From Kiritimatiellia bacterium (GTDB taxonomy: Bacteria > Verrucomicrobiota > Kiritimatiellia > RFP12 > UBA1067), in contig JAGBFY010000303.1 in assembly GCA_017936245.1 (NCBI GenBank), positions 1 to 5,037 of the forward strand: DNA of 5,037 nt, written 5' to 3'. A model generated the notes under the pieces. It was not told the origin of the DNA. It was given only the letters and a program-made list of their open reading frames with translations, and did no database searches. Made by a program: the position numbers and the translations under genes. Position 1 is the first letter of the stretch. Every line of letters starts with the position of its first letter. Positions 1 to 5,037 of the stretch are shown in pieces.

Positions 1-502
1 GCACATCAGCCTCTGCGCTTTTCACGACTCCGCGCAATACCGGGCAGCGCGTTTCCGTCAACGCCCATTTCCCGCTTCTGTTGTTTACGGATATCGTCCA
101 TTCGCTGGATGCGCTTCCCTTCGGCAGACGTACTTCGGCCCGCACATCCACACACTCTTTCTCCCCGTTCGGGATGGACATCCCTTTCCATATGAAGGCG
201 TATCCTCCGTCGATCCGCTCCACAAGACGTTCCTTCGACGGCGTATGATTCTGAAGCCTGACGGAATTCTTTGGATTCGCGCCGCCATCAGACGAAAGGC
301 GGATTTCCCAGAAATCGGGAGCCCTGCAGTCAGTATCGACAAAGCGCGTCTCACCATCCAACCTGTTGACGACGGATGTTACGGCGAATCCGGATCCCGA
401 AGAAGAAAAGGCTATGGACATCGCCTCGTTTTCAAGAACGACAGATCCATCGGCCGCGGCGGCAAAAAATCCGGAGACAAGACACAGTACGATGTTTTTC
501 AT
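1..502 (-). CDS. Exported protein, N-terminal part (5' end of gene, runs off left edge); glycosidase-like beta-sandwich
   Basis: The frame from the ATG at 502-500 stays open for 167 codons to the left edge, so only the N-terminus is present. It begins with a signal peptide (MKNIVLCLVSGFFAAAADGS, probable cleavage after A17), then reads VVLENEAMSIAF near residues 21-32, a 'VTSVVNRLDGETRF' stretch at 41-54, 'DFWEIRLSSDGG' at 63-74, 'YAFIWKGM' at 101-108, and 'SEWTISVNNRSGKWALTETRCPVLRGV' around 133-159. The pattern 'lEN..m.i.F ... V..l.G....', an inner-strand W-E-I/L-R-L, and 'W.I.v.N.S' leading to 'cPvLrGV' is typical of N-terminal beta-sandwich domains of large glycoside-hydrolase-like proteins (DUF6259-type and relatives), which is recall from family style, not a search. 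The start is preceded by AAGGA at 10 nt and lies 25 bp after the beta-helix gene, so co-expression is likely. The gene is real by frame, signal peptide and RBS; its enzyme class is uncertain because the catalytic part is outside the window. Confidence 0.8.
   Translation of the reverse strand, partial: MKNIVLCLVSGFFAAAADGSVVLENEAMSIAFSSSGSGFAVTSVVNRLDGETRFVDTDCRAPDFWEIRLSSDGGANPKNSVRLQNHTPSKERLVERIDGGYAFIWKGMSIPNGEKECVDVRAEVRLPKGSASSEWTISVNNRSGKWALTETRCPVLRGVVKSAEADV
452..502 (-). other. Signal peptide of the left-edge gene
   Basis: Residues 1-17: positive K2, a hydrophobic core IVLCLVSGFF at 4-13, then AAAA before D18, giving an A-x-A signal peptidase I site after A17. C7 lies inside the hydrophobic core, not in a lipobox, so a lipoprotein is not suggested. 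Confidence 0.75.
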
Positions 503-512
503 GCGAGAGATT

Positions 513-517
513 TCCTT
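513..517 (-). promoter_or_regulatory. Shine-Dalgarno site of the left-edge gene
   Basis: The minus strand reads AAGGA here, followed by a 10-nt spacer and the ATG at 502. It supports that ATG over the one at 522, whose frame ends after seven codons. The site lies in the 25-bp gap after the beta-helix gene's stop, so the downstream gene has its own ribosome entry and does not depend only on translational coupling. Confidence 0.65.
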
Positions 518-527
518 GTCATGCATT

Positions 528-3500
528 CTACCGTATCACGAATGACATTCCAATGCCGTTCGTGCAGTTTATGAGTTCCGCCCTGCCCGCTCCGGCGAAC
601 GAGAATTCAAACCTGCGCAGAGCCTCTTTAGTGTTAGACACAAACGTCTGATCCGCTCCGGTATCGGTGAACGTGTGCGTTTCGCCGTCGACAATCAGCG
701 TCAGCACGCCTTCACCGATAACTTTGAAAGCGACCGACTGACGGGCGGTACGGGCGGAGGCATTCCTGAAATCAAGCGTGACTTCCGTATTGTCCACCAA
801 CGCCACCGTGCGCGAATCGGTTTCATATACCGCAGGAGACGCCTTGCTGACGGAAAGCCTTGCGCCAAGATCGGCGGCGTACCGCCCCTTCCAATCAGCC
901 TCGTAGCAGCCGATATCCATCCGCGACCCGTTCACCACCCGCGGATTGCCCGCAAGGTCGGTATTTGAATAAAGCGGATCCACATACCGAATATCACCGG
1001 CGTCTATGGCAACGTTCTTCCCTACGATCGGCACTCCGTTCTCATCAGCCTGAAGCTCGGACGGATCGGCAAAGATGGTCGACTCGTCATAAAGGCAATT
1101 TGTAGGCCATGCCTCAAACGCAGCGACAGTGAATGCGCAGTTGGTGAACACTCCGGCAAAGGCAGATCCGGAACCTTGATACACACGACCATTGAGCACC
1201 AGCGTGTTGTACACCTGCGGATGCTGAACGTTATTGTCGCTGGATGGACCTATGACATTCTCGTACCTATTGAGAAAGTTGTGCGCACCGAACGTACAGT
1301 TGCGCATCCCTCGCCAATAACCGACAACATAACTGCCCGTTTCCCCAGTACCGCTGACATTGAAGTCGAAGAAACAATTGTGATGGAAACAATGCTGTGC
1401 GGCAGCGCAATTATTGTATCCGCGGTTGTACAGGTATCTGCAATTGACGGCGGTTACATGTGTCGAACCGGCACCGCGGCCGGCTACGCAATTGGAAATC
1501 ACGCAATCTTTGACAATCGACGAAGCGAGATACCATCCGTGCACTCCGGCGCCCCGATTGTTGTCATCCTGTGAATCCGCATCCCCATACGTACGGCCTC
1601 CCGTCAAGGTAAAGCCTTCAAGACGCGTGTCGGGATACATATACACGCAACGAAGCGCATCAGGACCGCAACCGAAATAATCGGCAGCATTCGCATCGCT
1701 TTCTCCTACAATGAAAGTTTTTTCTGGCCCTCTGCGCGACACCAGCGATACGCCGTTGGTCAGCACCACCCGGGCGCGAAGCAGCGGATTCCCTCTAAAG
1801 CCGTTCTCATGCTGAATCATGTCTCCTATTTCATACGTGCCGGCTTCGGCATATACAGTATCGCCGGAAAGCGCCAGCTTCATGACCTCCGCAAGAGACT
1901 TCTTCGCATCCGCCCAGCTGCGTCCGGAATTGCCGTCGCTCTTGGACGGATCCACATACCAGTACGGCACGTAACGCGCCTCAAGCTCGAATCTTCCGCC
2001 ATCATTCCTGCTATCGTAAGCATAGGTATACGTCGATTGGGTTGAAACCAGCTCGCCGTTGAGATAAAACCCTTGAAAATTACGCGTGGCGGCATCGTTG
2101 GCGGTAAATACAACCGCCTCGCCTTCCGTCAGCACATTTTCCCCGGAAGGTGAAACGGATACGGCGGCGACACCTTCCGGAACCGAAGCTGTCAACATGA
2201 CCGACGGTACGCTTTTGGCATAAGCGCCAACCTCAACAGTTCCATCAGCACGGAAATTATAAGGATTTCCCTCGATGTCCACTGCCGAGCCATAGCGCCA
2301 GAAATCAGCGTCAAGCCCTGATGTATCACCCATATCCTTGACGCTGCTGACGGAACAGAGCCTGTAGTCACCGGCGTTTTCATCCGCAAGATAAATATCC
2401 GACTTGCGGAGTCCTTCAATCGCCGCCGCCGATTCAGAAATGCCATTCACCTTGTCGTAATAGACGCCGGCGAAAATATAGTCGTCGGCCTTTTCAAGCA
2501 CGTTGAAGCCGTACACGACCGAATTGTACACCCCCGCCGCTCCGGCACTCGATGCGCCGCCACCCGTCAATTTCGCGCAGTTGACGGCGCTTCCGACGAA
2601 CGTGCAGTTGTAGGTTTTTTCATCCTGCCCCACGATATGGCTGTTCTTTGTATTTTCAAACACACAGGCGCTGGCGTGAAGCTTGCCGCGCAGCGCACCG
2701 TTCCACGTAGCGACGCAATCGACAATCCTGCACCGCCTCATTACGCCGCCGTACATGACACCGCCGCGGGATGCCACGCAATTTGTGAATACGCAATCCT
2801 CTACCATAAATCCAGGATTCGTAGAATAGACTCCGCCACCATAAAGGCATTCAGCACCCCTTTCCTCCGATCCGTTGTTCAGGGCTACGCGTCCACCGGT
2901 CAAGGTAAACCCGTTGATGGATGCCACACCCGTACTTGATGCTACACATCGCATAGCCTCCGGACCGAATTTGTATCCATGTTCGGAGGCCGGGTCTTCC
3001 GCGCCGGCTATGACAGTTTCATCCGGTCCGTCAATCGCATATATCCGGATACGGGCGGCATTGTTGGTTATAGCCACACGATTGGAGACGCCGCCCCACA
3101 TTACACCGCCTTTATCGTAGGAGCCGGGTTTCGCCTTGATGACGAAATAGCGATTGCCGTCACCTATGCTTACCAGATGGAATGCTGCGTCAACCGCCCC
3201 CTGAAGCGTATTGTATGGTTTTCCTTCCGTCCCGTCCATTTCCGAGTCGGAGTCAACATTGGGATCCGTCCAAATGGTTCGCCCCGCAATATATGGAACT
3301 ATCTTCACTTTGAAGCCGACGGGCGGAGCAAGCATATATGAACGATTGGAATTGCGCATCGGCGGATAATAGGTGGTCGATAGTGATCCTCCCTGCACGA
3401 CATTTGTGATTGATGCGCAAAACGCGTAGAACGAACGCGTCGCGGATTTTTCAGGATCGGTAGGCATCACGCAATCAACCGCATATGAGACCGGACAGCT

Positions 3501-4790
3501 GTCATCCACCGTGTAGGCATACAGGTTTCCGGTGTAATGGATGTAGCCGCCAACAACGATGCCTGGATTGTCTTTGTGCCGGTACGAACAATCAAACAGA
3601 ATCACACCTCCGTTCACCGTCACCGGCGTTACAATCGCGCCAACCGTCATTGCCCCGGTTTTAGGCGCATCATTCCCATTGAAATCTGTGTAACGGTACT
3701 TTTCCGGAATCAATTCAAGATGGCGCACGTCTGCAGCCTCTGGAAGATCGCCGCCTGAAAGTGGTCTGAAGTCACCTGTAGCGGTCGAGACGAACTGGTG
3801 GCTGGACATATCGACCATCCTGCAATTTTCAATTGCGGACTCGCCTTGGGTATTTTGGGCGCGGAAATCGCATCCTGACGGCAGTACGCAATTGGCAAAC
3901 GAGGTATAGGAACTTGCGGAGTCGTGATTGTAGGACAACAGGACCGAATTGTATACCCGCGCCTCCGAGCCGACATTGTTTCCCCGGATGGCACGGAAGT
4001 TTGAATTGGCGAAAGTCGTATTCACCACATTGGCGCCGTCAAGATACGCCTGAGCAGCTCCGTAGTTGGCATCGACTATGCACCAATAGAGATTGGAAGC
4101 CCGGACGGCCGAACCGGAATGCGTAGCGGCATTGCCTGTGAAGCGACATCTCACGGCATTGCCGAAGTACATTCCTGCGCCGCGCGTGGCTGCGCAATTG
4201 GAGACAACACAGTCGACAAGATACGACGCATTGGCCTCGCTCGTGGTTCTTTTGCCGAAATGTATGCCGCCGCCGGAAGAGCATATCGCCTGATTATTGC
4301 CATTGTAACGGGTGGCTCCATTCATGATGGTAAACCCTTCGATTACAGTTCCGTGCGTAGCGTCTTTGAAATCAACGCGAATGCAGCGGATAGCGTCCAA
4401 CCCCATTCCCAAACCGCCCGGATCGTCCGGGTTGGAAGCATGCCGGCCTACGATGAATGTGCTGTCACGGGTTGCCCGTCCATCACGTGAACGGAGCGTA
4501 ATACGCTTTGTAATACATACGCGATTGGTTAGATATTGATCGCTCTCGCCGATGGTTGCCCCGCCCTCGTCGTAATATCCCGGCGCTACCAGCACCACAT
4601 CGCCCGTATCGGCGGCGTCAACGCCTTCCTGAATCGTCTTGAACGCCTTTTCCCACGAGGTTCCGTCGCTGTTCGAATAATCGTTAAGCGAACAGTCGAC
4701 ATAATTGGTCTTTATTCCGTACGCATCCGCACATACGGCAGAGCCGACCAGAAACGCCGCCGCTATCTTTGTCAGATTGTATCGCGTCAT
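528..4790 (-). CDS. Giant exported right-handed parallel beta-helix protein with three tandem units (choice-of-anchor-Q-like)
   Basis: A complete 1420-residue protein, TAG stop at 530-528. The ATG at 4790 is chosen for an AAGGAG six bases upstream and an immediate signal peptide (residues 1-23). Domains in order: beta-helix unit 1 at 29-386, beta-rich linker 387-505, beta-helix unit 2 at 506-858, InlB-B-repeat-like linker 859-943, beta-helix unit 3 at 944-1298, C-terminal beta-rich domain 1299-1420. Each unit shows an opening cap (GDVVLVAPGYYDEGG at 63-77; GDTVYAEAGTYEIGD at 976-990), a GFT(L/I) coil (152-155, 627-630, 1059-1062), C-x4-C-x15-C-x21-C cores, a VYN(S/T) coil (279, 754, 1193) and a D-x-x-G-N close. 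The family is an extracellular or periplasmic fold used by polysaccharide lyases, adhesins and binding proteins. I see no lyase or GH28 catalytic signature, so activity is unassigned. The C-terminus has no PEP-CTERM, LPXTG or sortase-like tail. It sits tightly between two other minus-strand genes. The fold call is fairly sure; the function is not. Confidence 0.93.
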   Translation of the reverse strand: MTRYNLTKIAAAFLVGSAVCADAYGIKTNYVDCSLNDYSNSDGTSWEKAFKTIQEGVDAADTGDVVLVAPGYYDEGGATIGESDQYLTNRVCITKRITLRSRDGRATRDSTFIVGRHASNPDDPGGLGMGLDAIRCIRVDFKDATHGTVIEGFTIMNGATRYNGNNQAICSSGGGIHFGKRTTSEANASYLVDCVVSNCAATRGAGMYFGNAVRCRFTGNAATHSGSAVRASNLYWCIVDANYGAAQAYLDGANVVNTTFANSNFRAIRGNNVGSEARVYNSVLLSYNHDSASSYTSFANCVLPSGCDFRAQNTQGESAIENCRMVDMSSHQFVSTATGDFRPLSGGDLPEAADVRHLELIPEKYRYTDFNGNDAPKTGAMTVGAIVTPVTVNGGVILFDCSYRHKDNPGIVVGGYIHYTGNLYAYTVDDSCPVSYAVDCVMPTDPEKSATRSFYAFCASITNVVQGGSLSTTYYPPMRNSNRSYMLAPPVGFKVKIVPYIAGRTIWTDPNVDSDSEMDGTEGKPYNTLQGAVDAAFHLVSIGDGNRYFVIKAKPGSYDKGGVMWGGVSNRVAITNNAARIRIYAIDGPDETVIAGAEDPASEHGYKFGPEAMRCVASSTGVASINGFTLTGGRVALNNGSEERGAECLYGGGVYSTNPGFMVEDCVFTNCVASRGGVMYGGVMRRCRIVDCVATWNGALRGKLHASACVFENTKNSHIVGQDEKTYNCTFVGSAVNCAKLTGGGASSAGAAGVYNSVVYGFNVLEKADDYIFAGVYYDKVNGISESAAAIEGLRKSDIYLADENAGDYRLCSVSSVKDMGDTSGLDADFWRYGSAVDIEGNPYNFRADGTVEVGAYAKSVPSVMLTASVPEGVAAVSVSPSGENVLTEGEAVVFTANDAATRNFQGFYLNGELVSTQSTYTYAYDSRNDGGRFELEARYVPYWYVDPSKSDGNSGRSWADAKKSLAEVMKLALSGDTVYAEAGTYEIGDMIQHENGFRGNPLLRARVVLTNGVSLVSRRGPEKTFIVGESDANAADYFGCGPDALRCVYMYPDTRLEGFTLTGGRTYGDADSQDDNNRGAGVHGWYLASSIVKDCVISNCVAGRGAGSTHVTAVNCRYLYNRGYNNCAAAQHCFHHNCFFDFNVSGTGETGSYVVGYWRGMRNCTFGAHNFLNRYENVIGPSSDNNVQHPQVYNTLVLNGRVYQGSGSAFAGVFTNCAFTVAAFEAWPTNCLYDESTIFADPSELQADENGVPIVGKNVAIDAGDIRYVDPLYSNTDLAGNPRVVNGSRMDIGCYEADWKGRYAADLGARLSVSKASPAVYETDSRTVALVDNTEVTLDFRNASARTARQSVAFKVIGEGVLTLIVDGETHTFTDTGADQTFVSNTKEALRRFEFSFAGAGRAELINCTNGIGMSFVIR
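531..896 (-). other. C-terminal beta-rich domain (residues 1299-1420)
   Basis: About 122 residues after the last helix. Strand-like segments are VTLDFRN at 1337-1343, VAFKVIGEGVLTLIVDGETHTF at 1353-1374, QTFVSN at 1381-1386 and RRFEFSFAGAGRAELIN at 1392-1408. 'VxGxGxLTLxVDG' followed by FEFSF resembles a jelly-roll or carbohydrate-binding-like sandwich, but no family is recognised. It takes the position the linkers take after units 1 and 2. No sorting motif follows; the protein ends GMSFVIR. Confidence 0.5.
897..1961 (-). repeat. Beta-helix unit 3 of three (residues 944-1298)
   Basis: It opens WYVDPSKSDGNSGRSWADAKKSL at 944-966, followed by GDTVYAEAGTYE at 976-987. The coil SLVSRRGPEKTFIVGE at 1015-1030 leads to CGPDALRCV at 1041-1049 and GFTLTGGRT at 1059-1067. 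The cysteine core is C1096, C1101, C1117 and C1139, with extra C1128 and C1134, and NCTF at 1164-1167. VYNTLVLN is at 1193-1200. The closing motif is the best preserved: NVAIDAGD at 1259-1266, DLAGNPR at 1278-1284 and MDIGCYE at 1291-1297, the choice-of-anchor-Q type ending. Confidence 0.82.
1962..2216 (-). other. InlB-B-repeat-like domain between units 2 and 3 (residues 859-943)
   Basis: The pattern is SVMLTASVPEGVAAVSVSPSG at 863-883, EGEAVVFTAN at 889-898, then NFQGFYLNGELVS at 904-916, TYTYAYDS at 920-927 and FELEARYVPY at 934-943. This follows the 'vtLta.p.g..vs.sG...eGe.v.lTA....F.GW..ng..vs....y.y......eL.A.Y' layout of the divergent InlB B-repeat or bacterial-repeat beta-sandwich. There is no cysteine, unlike the first inter-unit domain. 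Family assignment is by pattern only. Confidence 0.6.
2217..3275 (-). repeat. Beta-helix unit 2 of three (residues 506-858)
   Basis: It opens IWTDPNVDSD, with an acidic loop D513-x-D515-x-E517-x-D519-G520. KPYNTLQGAVDAA is at 524-536 and FVIKAKPGSYDKGG at 549-562. DGPDETVIAG at 587-596 is followed by GFTLTGGR at 627-634. Core cysteines are C666, C671, C687 and C709, plus extra C692, C729 and C738. VYNSVVYGFN is at 754-763. Closing: DYRLCS at 808-813, KDMGD at 818-822, DIEGN at 838-842 and VGAYAK at 854-859, matching the end of choice-of-anchor-Q-type proteins. Confidence 0.8.
3276..3632 (-). other. Beta-rich inter-unit domain 1 (residues 387-505)
   Basis: About 119 residues between units 1 and 2, with alternating hydrophobic strands (TVNGGVILFDCSY at 391-403, GIVVGGYIHYTGNLYAYTV at 410-428) and four cysteines (401, 432, 440, 458). 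It ends GFKVKIVPYIAGRTIW, leading into unit 2 as RFELEARYVPYWYVDP leads into unit 3. The same position suggests it is a diverged version of the second linker, but the shared residues are few and no family is recognised. Confidence 0.5.
3633..4706 (-). repeat. Beta-helix unit 1 of three (residues 29-386)
   Basis: The opening cap is NYVDCS at 29-34 and TSWEKAFKTIQEGVDAA at 44-60, followed by GDVVLVAPGYYDEGG and a 'R-ITLRSRDGRATRDSTFIVG' stretch at 96-115. The GFTIMNG coil is at 152-158 and the cysteine core at C194, C199, C215, C237. A T replaces cysteine at 258 (NTTF, where units 2 and 3 have NCTF). VYNSVLLSYN is at 279-288. DFRPLS at 340-345 matches DYRLCS of unit 2. The close is DFNGN (369-373) to VGAI (383-386). 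This unit shows the weakest D-x-G-D closing motif. Confidence 0.8.
4722..4790 (-). other. Signal peptide of the beta-helix protein
   Basis: Residues 1-23. Basic R3 and K8 are followed by a hydrophobic core IAAAFLVGSAV (9-19) and C-A-D-A. An A-D-A motif (21-23) gives a signal peptidase I site after A23. C20 is preceded by S-A-V, a poor lipobox, so a lipid anchor is less likely. Confidence 0.8.
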
Positions 4791-4826
4791 AATGCACTCC
4801 TTTTCGTTAAACCGTTTTTATCGTCT
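4791..4826 (-). other. Intergenic gap, right-edge gene to beta-helix gene
   Basis: It is 36 bp long and holds the Shine-Dalgarno site. I see no hairpin with a T-run and no convincing -35/-10 pair, so readthrough from the upstream gene is the simpler reading. Confidence 0.55.
4797..4802 (-). promoter_or_regulatory. Shine-Dalgarno site of the beta-helix gene
   Basis: AAGGAG on the minus strand with a 6-nt spacer (TGCATT) to the ATG at 4790. It is a strong site, and it fixes the start of the 1420-residue protein. Confidence 0.85.
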
Positions 4827-5037
4827 TTAATGTGAAACGGAAAATATTGCCGCCTTCCCGCAGTCGATATCCACTTCCGCAAAGCCTTCATCCGGATAGC
4901 GGACGTGCTGCCCCGTAAGACATTTCAGAGACTTGACGCCACGCGGCAGGCGTATCCTGCGCACGCCGTCTCGCACGCATCCGCCTATCACCATCAATCC
5001 GCCTCCTTCTACATAGAAGTCGTCGCTTTCCAAAACC
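4827..5037 (-). CDS. 3' end of an upstream gene (C-terminus only, runs off right edge); glycosidase-type C-terminal beta-sandwich
   Basis: The frame is open from the right edge to a TAA at 4829-4827 and encodes about 70 residues. It reads VLESDDFYVEGGG, then LMVIGGCVRDGVRRIRLP, then KSLKCLTGQHVRYPDEG and a final FAEVDIDCGKAAIFSVSH. An internal TTG near 5033 is not taken as a start, because the frame is open beyond it. The layout of a self-contained sheet, 'r.I.LP..v....lTG', then 'v.id.G.aAiFsv' at the very end, is common for the last beta-sandwich of glycoside hydrolases. This is inference by style, with no catalytic residue in view. The stop lies 36 bp before the beta-helix gene on the same strand, so it is probably the preceding cistron. 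Confidence 0.7.
   Translation of the reverse strand, partial: VLESDDFYVEGGGLMVIGGCVRDGVRRIRLPRGVKSLKCLTGQHVRYPDEGFAEVDIDCGKAAIFSVSH

Noticed and set aside
499..522. Seven-codon minus-strand frame (ATG at 522) whose TGA overlaps the ATG of the left-edge gene as ATGA
   Set aside because: The Shine-Dalgarno of the real gene lies inside it and it has no RBS of its own, so the overlap is probably chance.
1176..1574. A 132-codon plus-strand open frame, and others such as 2979-3341 and 4119-4490
   Set aside because: They lie wholly inside the 1420-codon minus-strand gene, have no fitting RBS or recognisable motif, and the minus frame carries clear domain repeats. They are antisense shadows.
1440..4226. 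Short DNA similarity between units (for example gcaattgga shared near 1487 and 4194) as a recent repeat or mobile sequence
   Set aside because: The matches follow the coded N-C/D-C motif and break at many other positions, as expected for an old coding duplication, not a recent repeat.
4728..4733. Possible lipoprotein cysteine C20 in the signal peptide of the beta-helix protein
   Set aside because: The residues before it are S-A-V, which do not fit a lipobox, and a normal A-D-A peptidase site follows directly.
528..4790. Polysaccharide lyase or GH28 activity of the beta-helix protein
   Set aside because: No recognised catalytic signature of pectate lyases, PL6 or GH28 was seen in any unit. 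Activity is therefore not claimed.
4791..4826. Promoter or terminator between the right-edge gene and the beta-helix gene
   Set aside because: The A/T-rich gap has no spaced -35/-10 pair and no stem with a T-tail; only the Shine-Dalgarno site is supported.

Overview
The window is a fully coding, one-direction stretch with every supported gene on the minus strand. In transcription order, right to left, it holds three genes. First is the 3' end of a gene cut by the right edge, whose tail looks like the last beta-sandwich of a glycosidase-type enzyme. Next, after 36 bp, comes a complete 1420-codon gene for a secreted giant beta-helix protein. Last, after 25 bp, is the 5' end of a third gene with its own signal peptide, open through the left edge. 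Gaps are short, each complete start has a Shine-Dalgarno sequence, and no terminator or internal promoter is visible, so the three probably form one operon.

The central protein is the main content. It is an export signal followed by three paralogous units of about 440-480 residues. Each unit is a right-handed parallel beta-helix opening with a 'Y/W-V/T-D ... G-D/pG-x-Y' cap, then a 'G-F-T-L/I' coil, a cysteine-rich core, a 'V-Y-N-S/T' coil and a 'D-x-x-G-N ... x-x-I/V-G-A/C' close. A smaller beta-rich domain follows each helix. The cysteine core has the same spacing in all three units (C-x4-C-x15-C-x21-C), which suggests a stacked-cysteine feature inside the helices.

Organism: the style of the protein (multi-module exported beta-helix with NC/DC motifs and a choice-of-anchor-Q-like close), the moderately GC-rich DNA, and the neighbouring exported sugar-enzyme-like genes suggest the PVC superphylum, most like Kiritimatiellota, Lentisphaerota or Verrucomicrobiota. 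This is inference from family style; there is no marker gene here.

Working together: the likely theme is extracellular or periplasmic handling of a complex polysaccharide. The flanking genes would be glycosidase-like enzymes and the beta-helix protein a binding, scaffold or lyase-like component. No catalytic motif could be recognised in the beta-helix protein, so its activity is open. There is no RNA gene, mobile element, CRISPR array or intergenic stretch over 40 bp.
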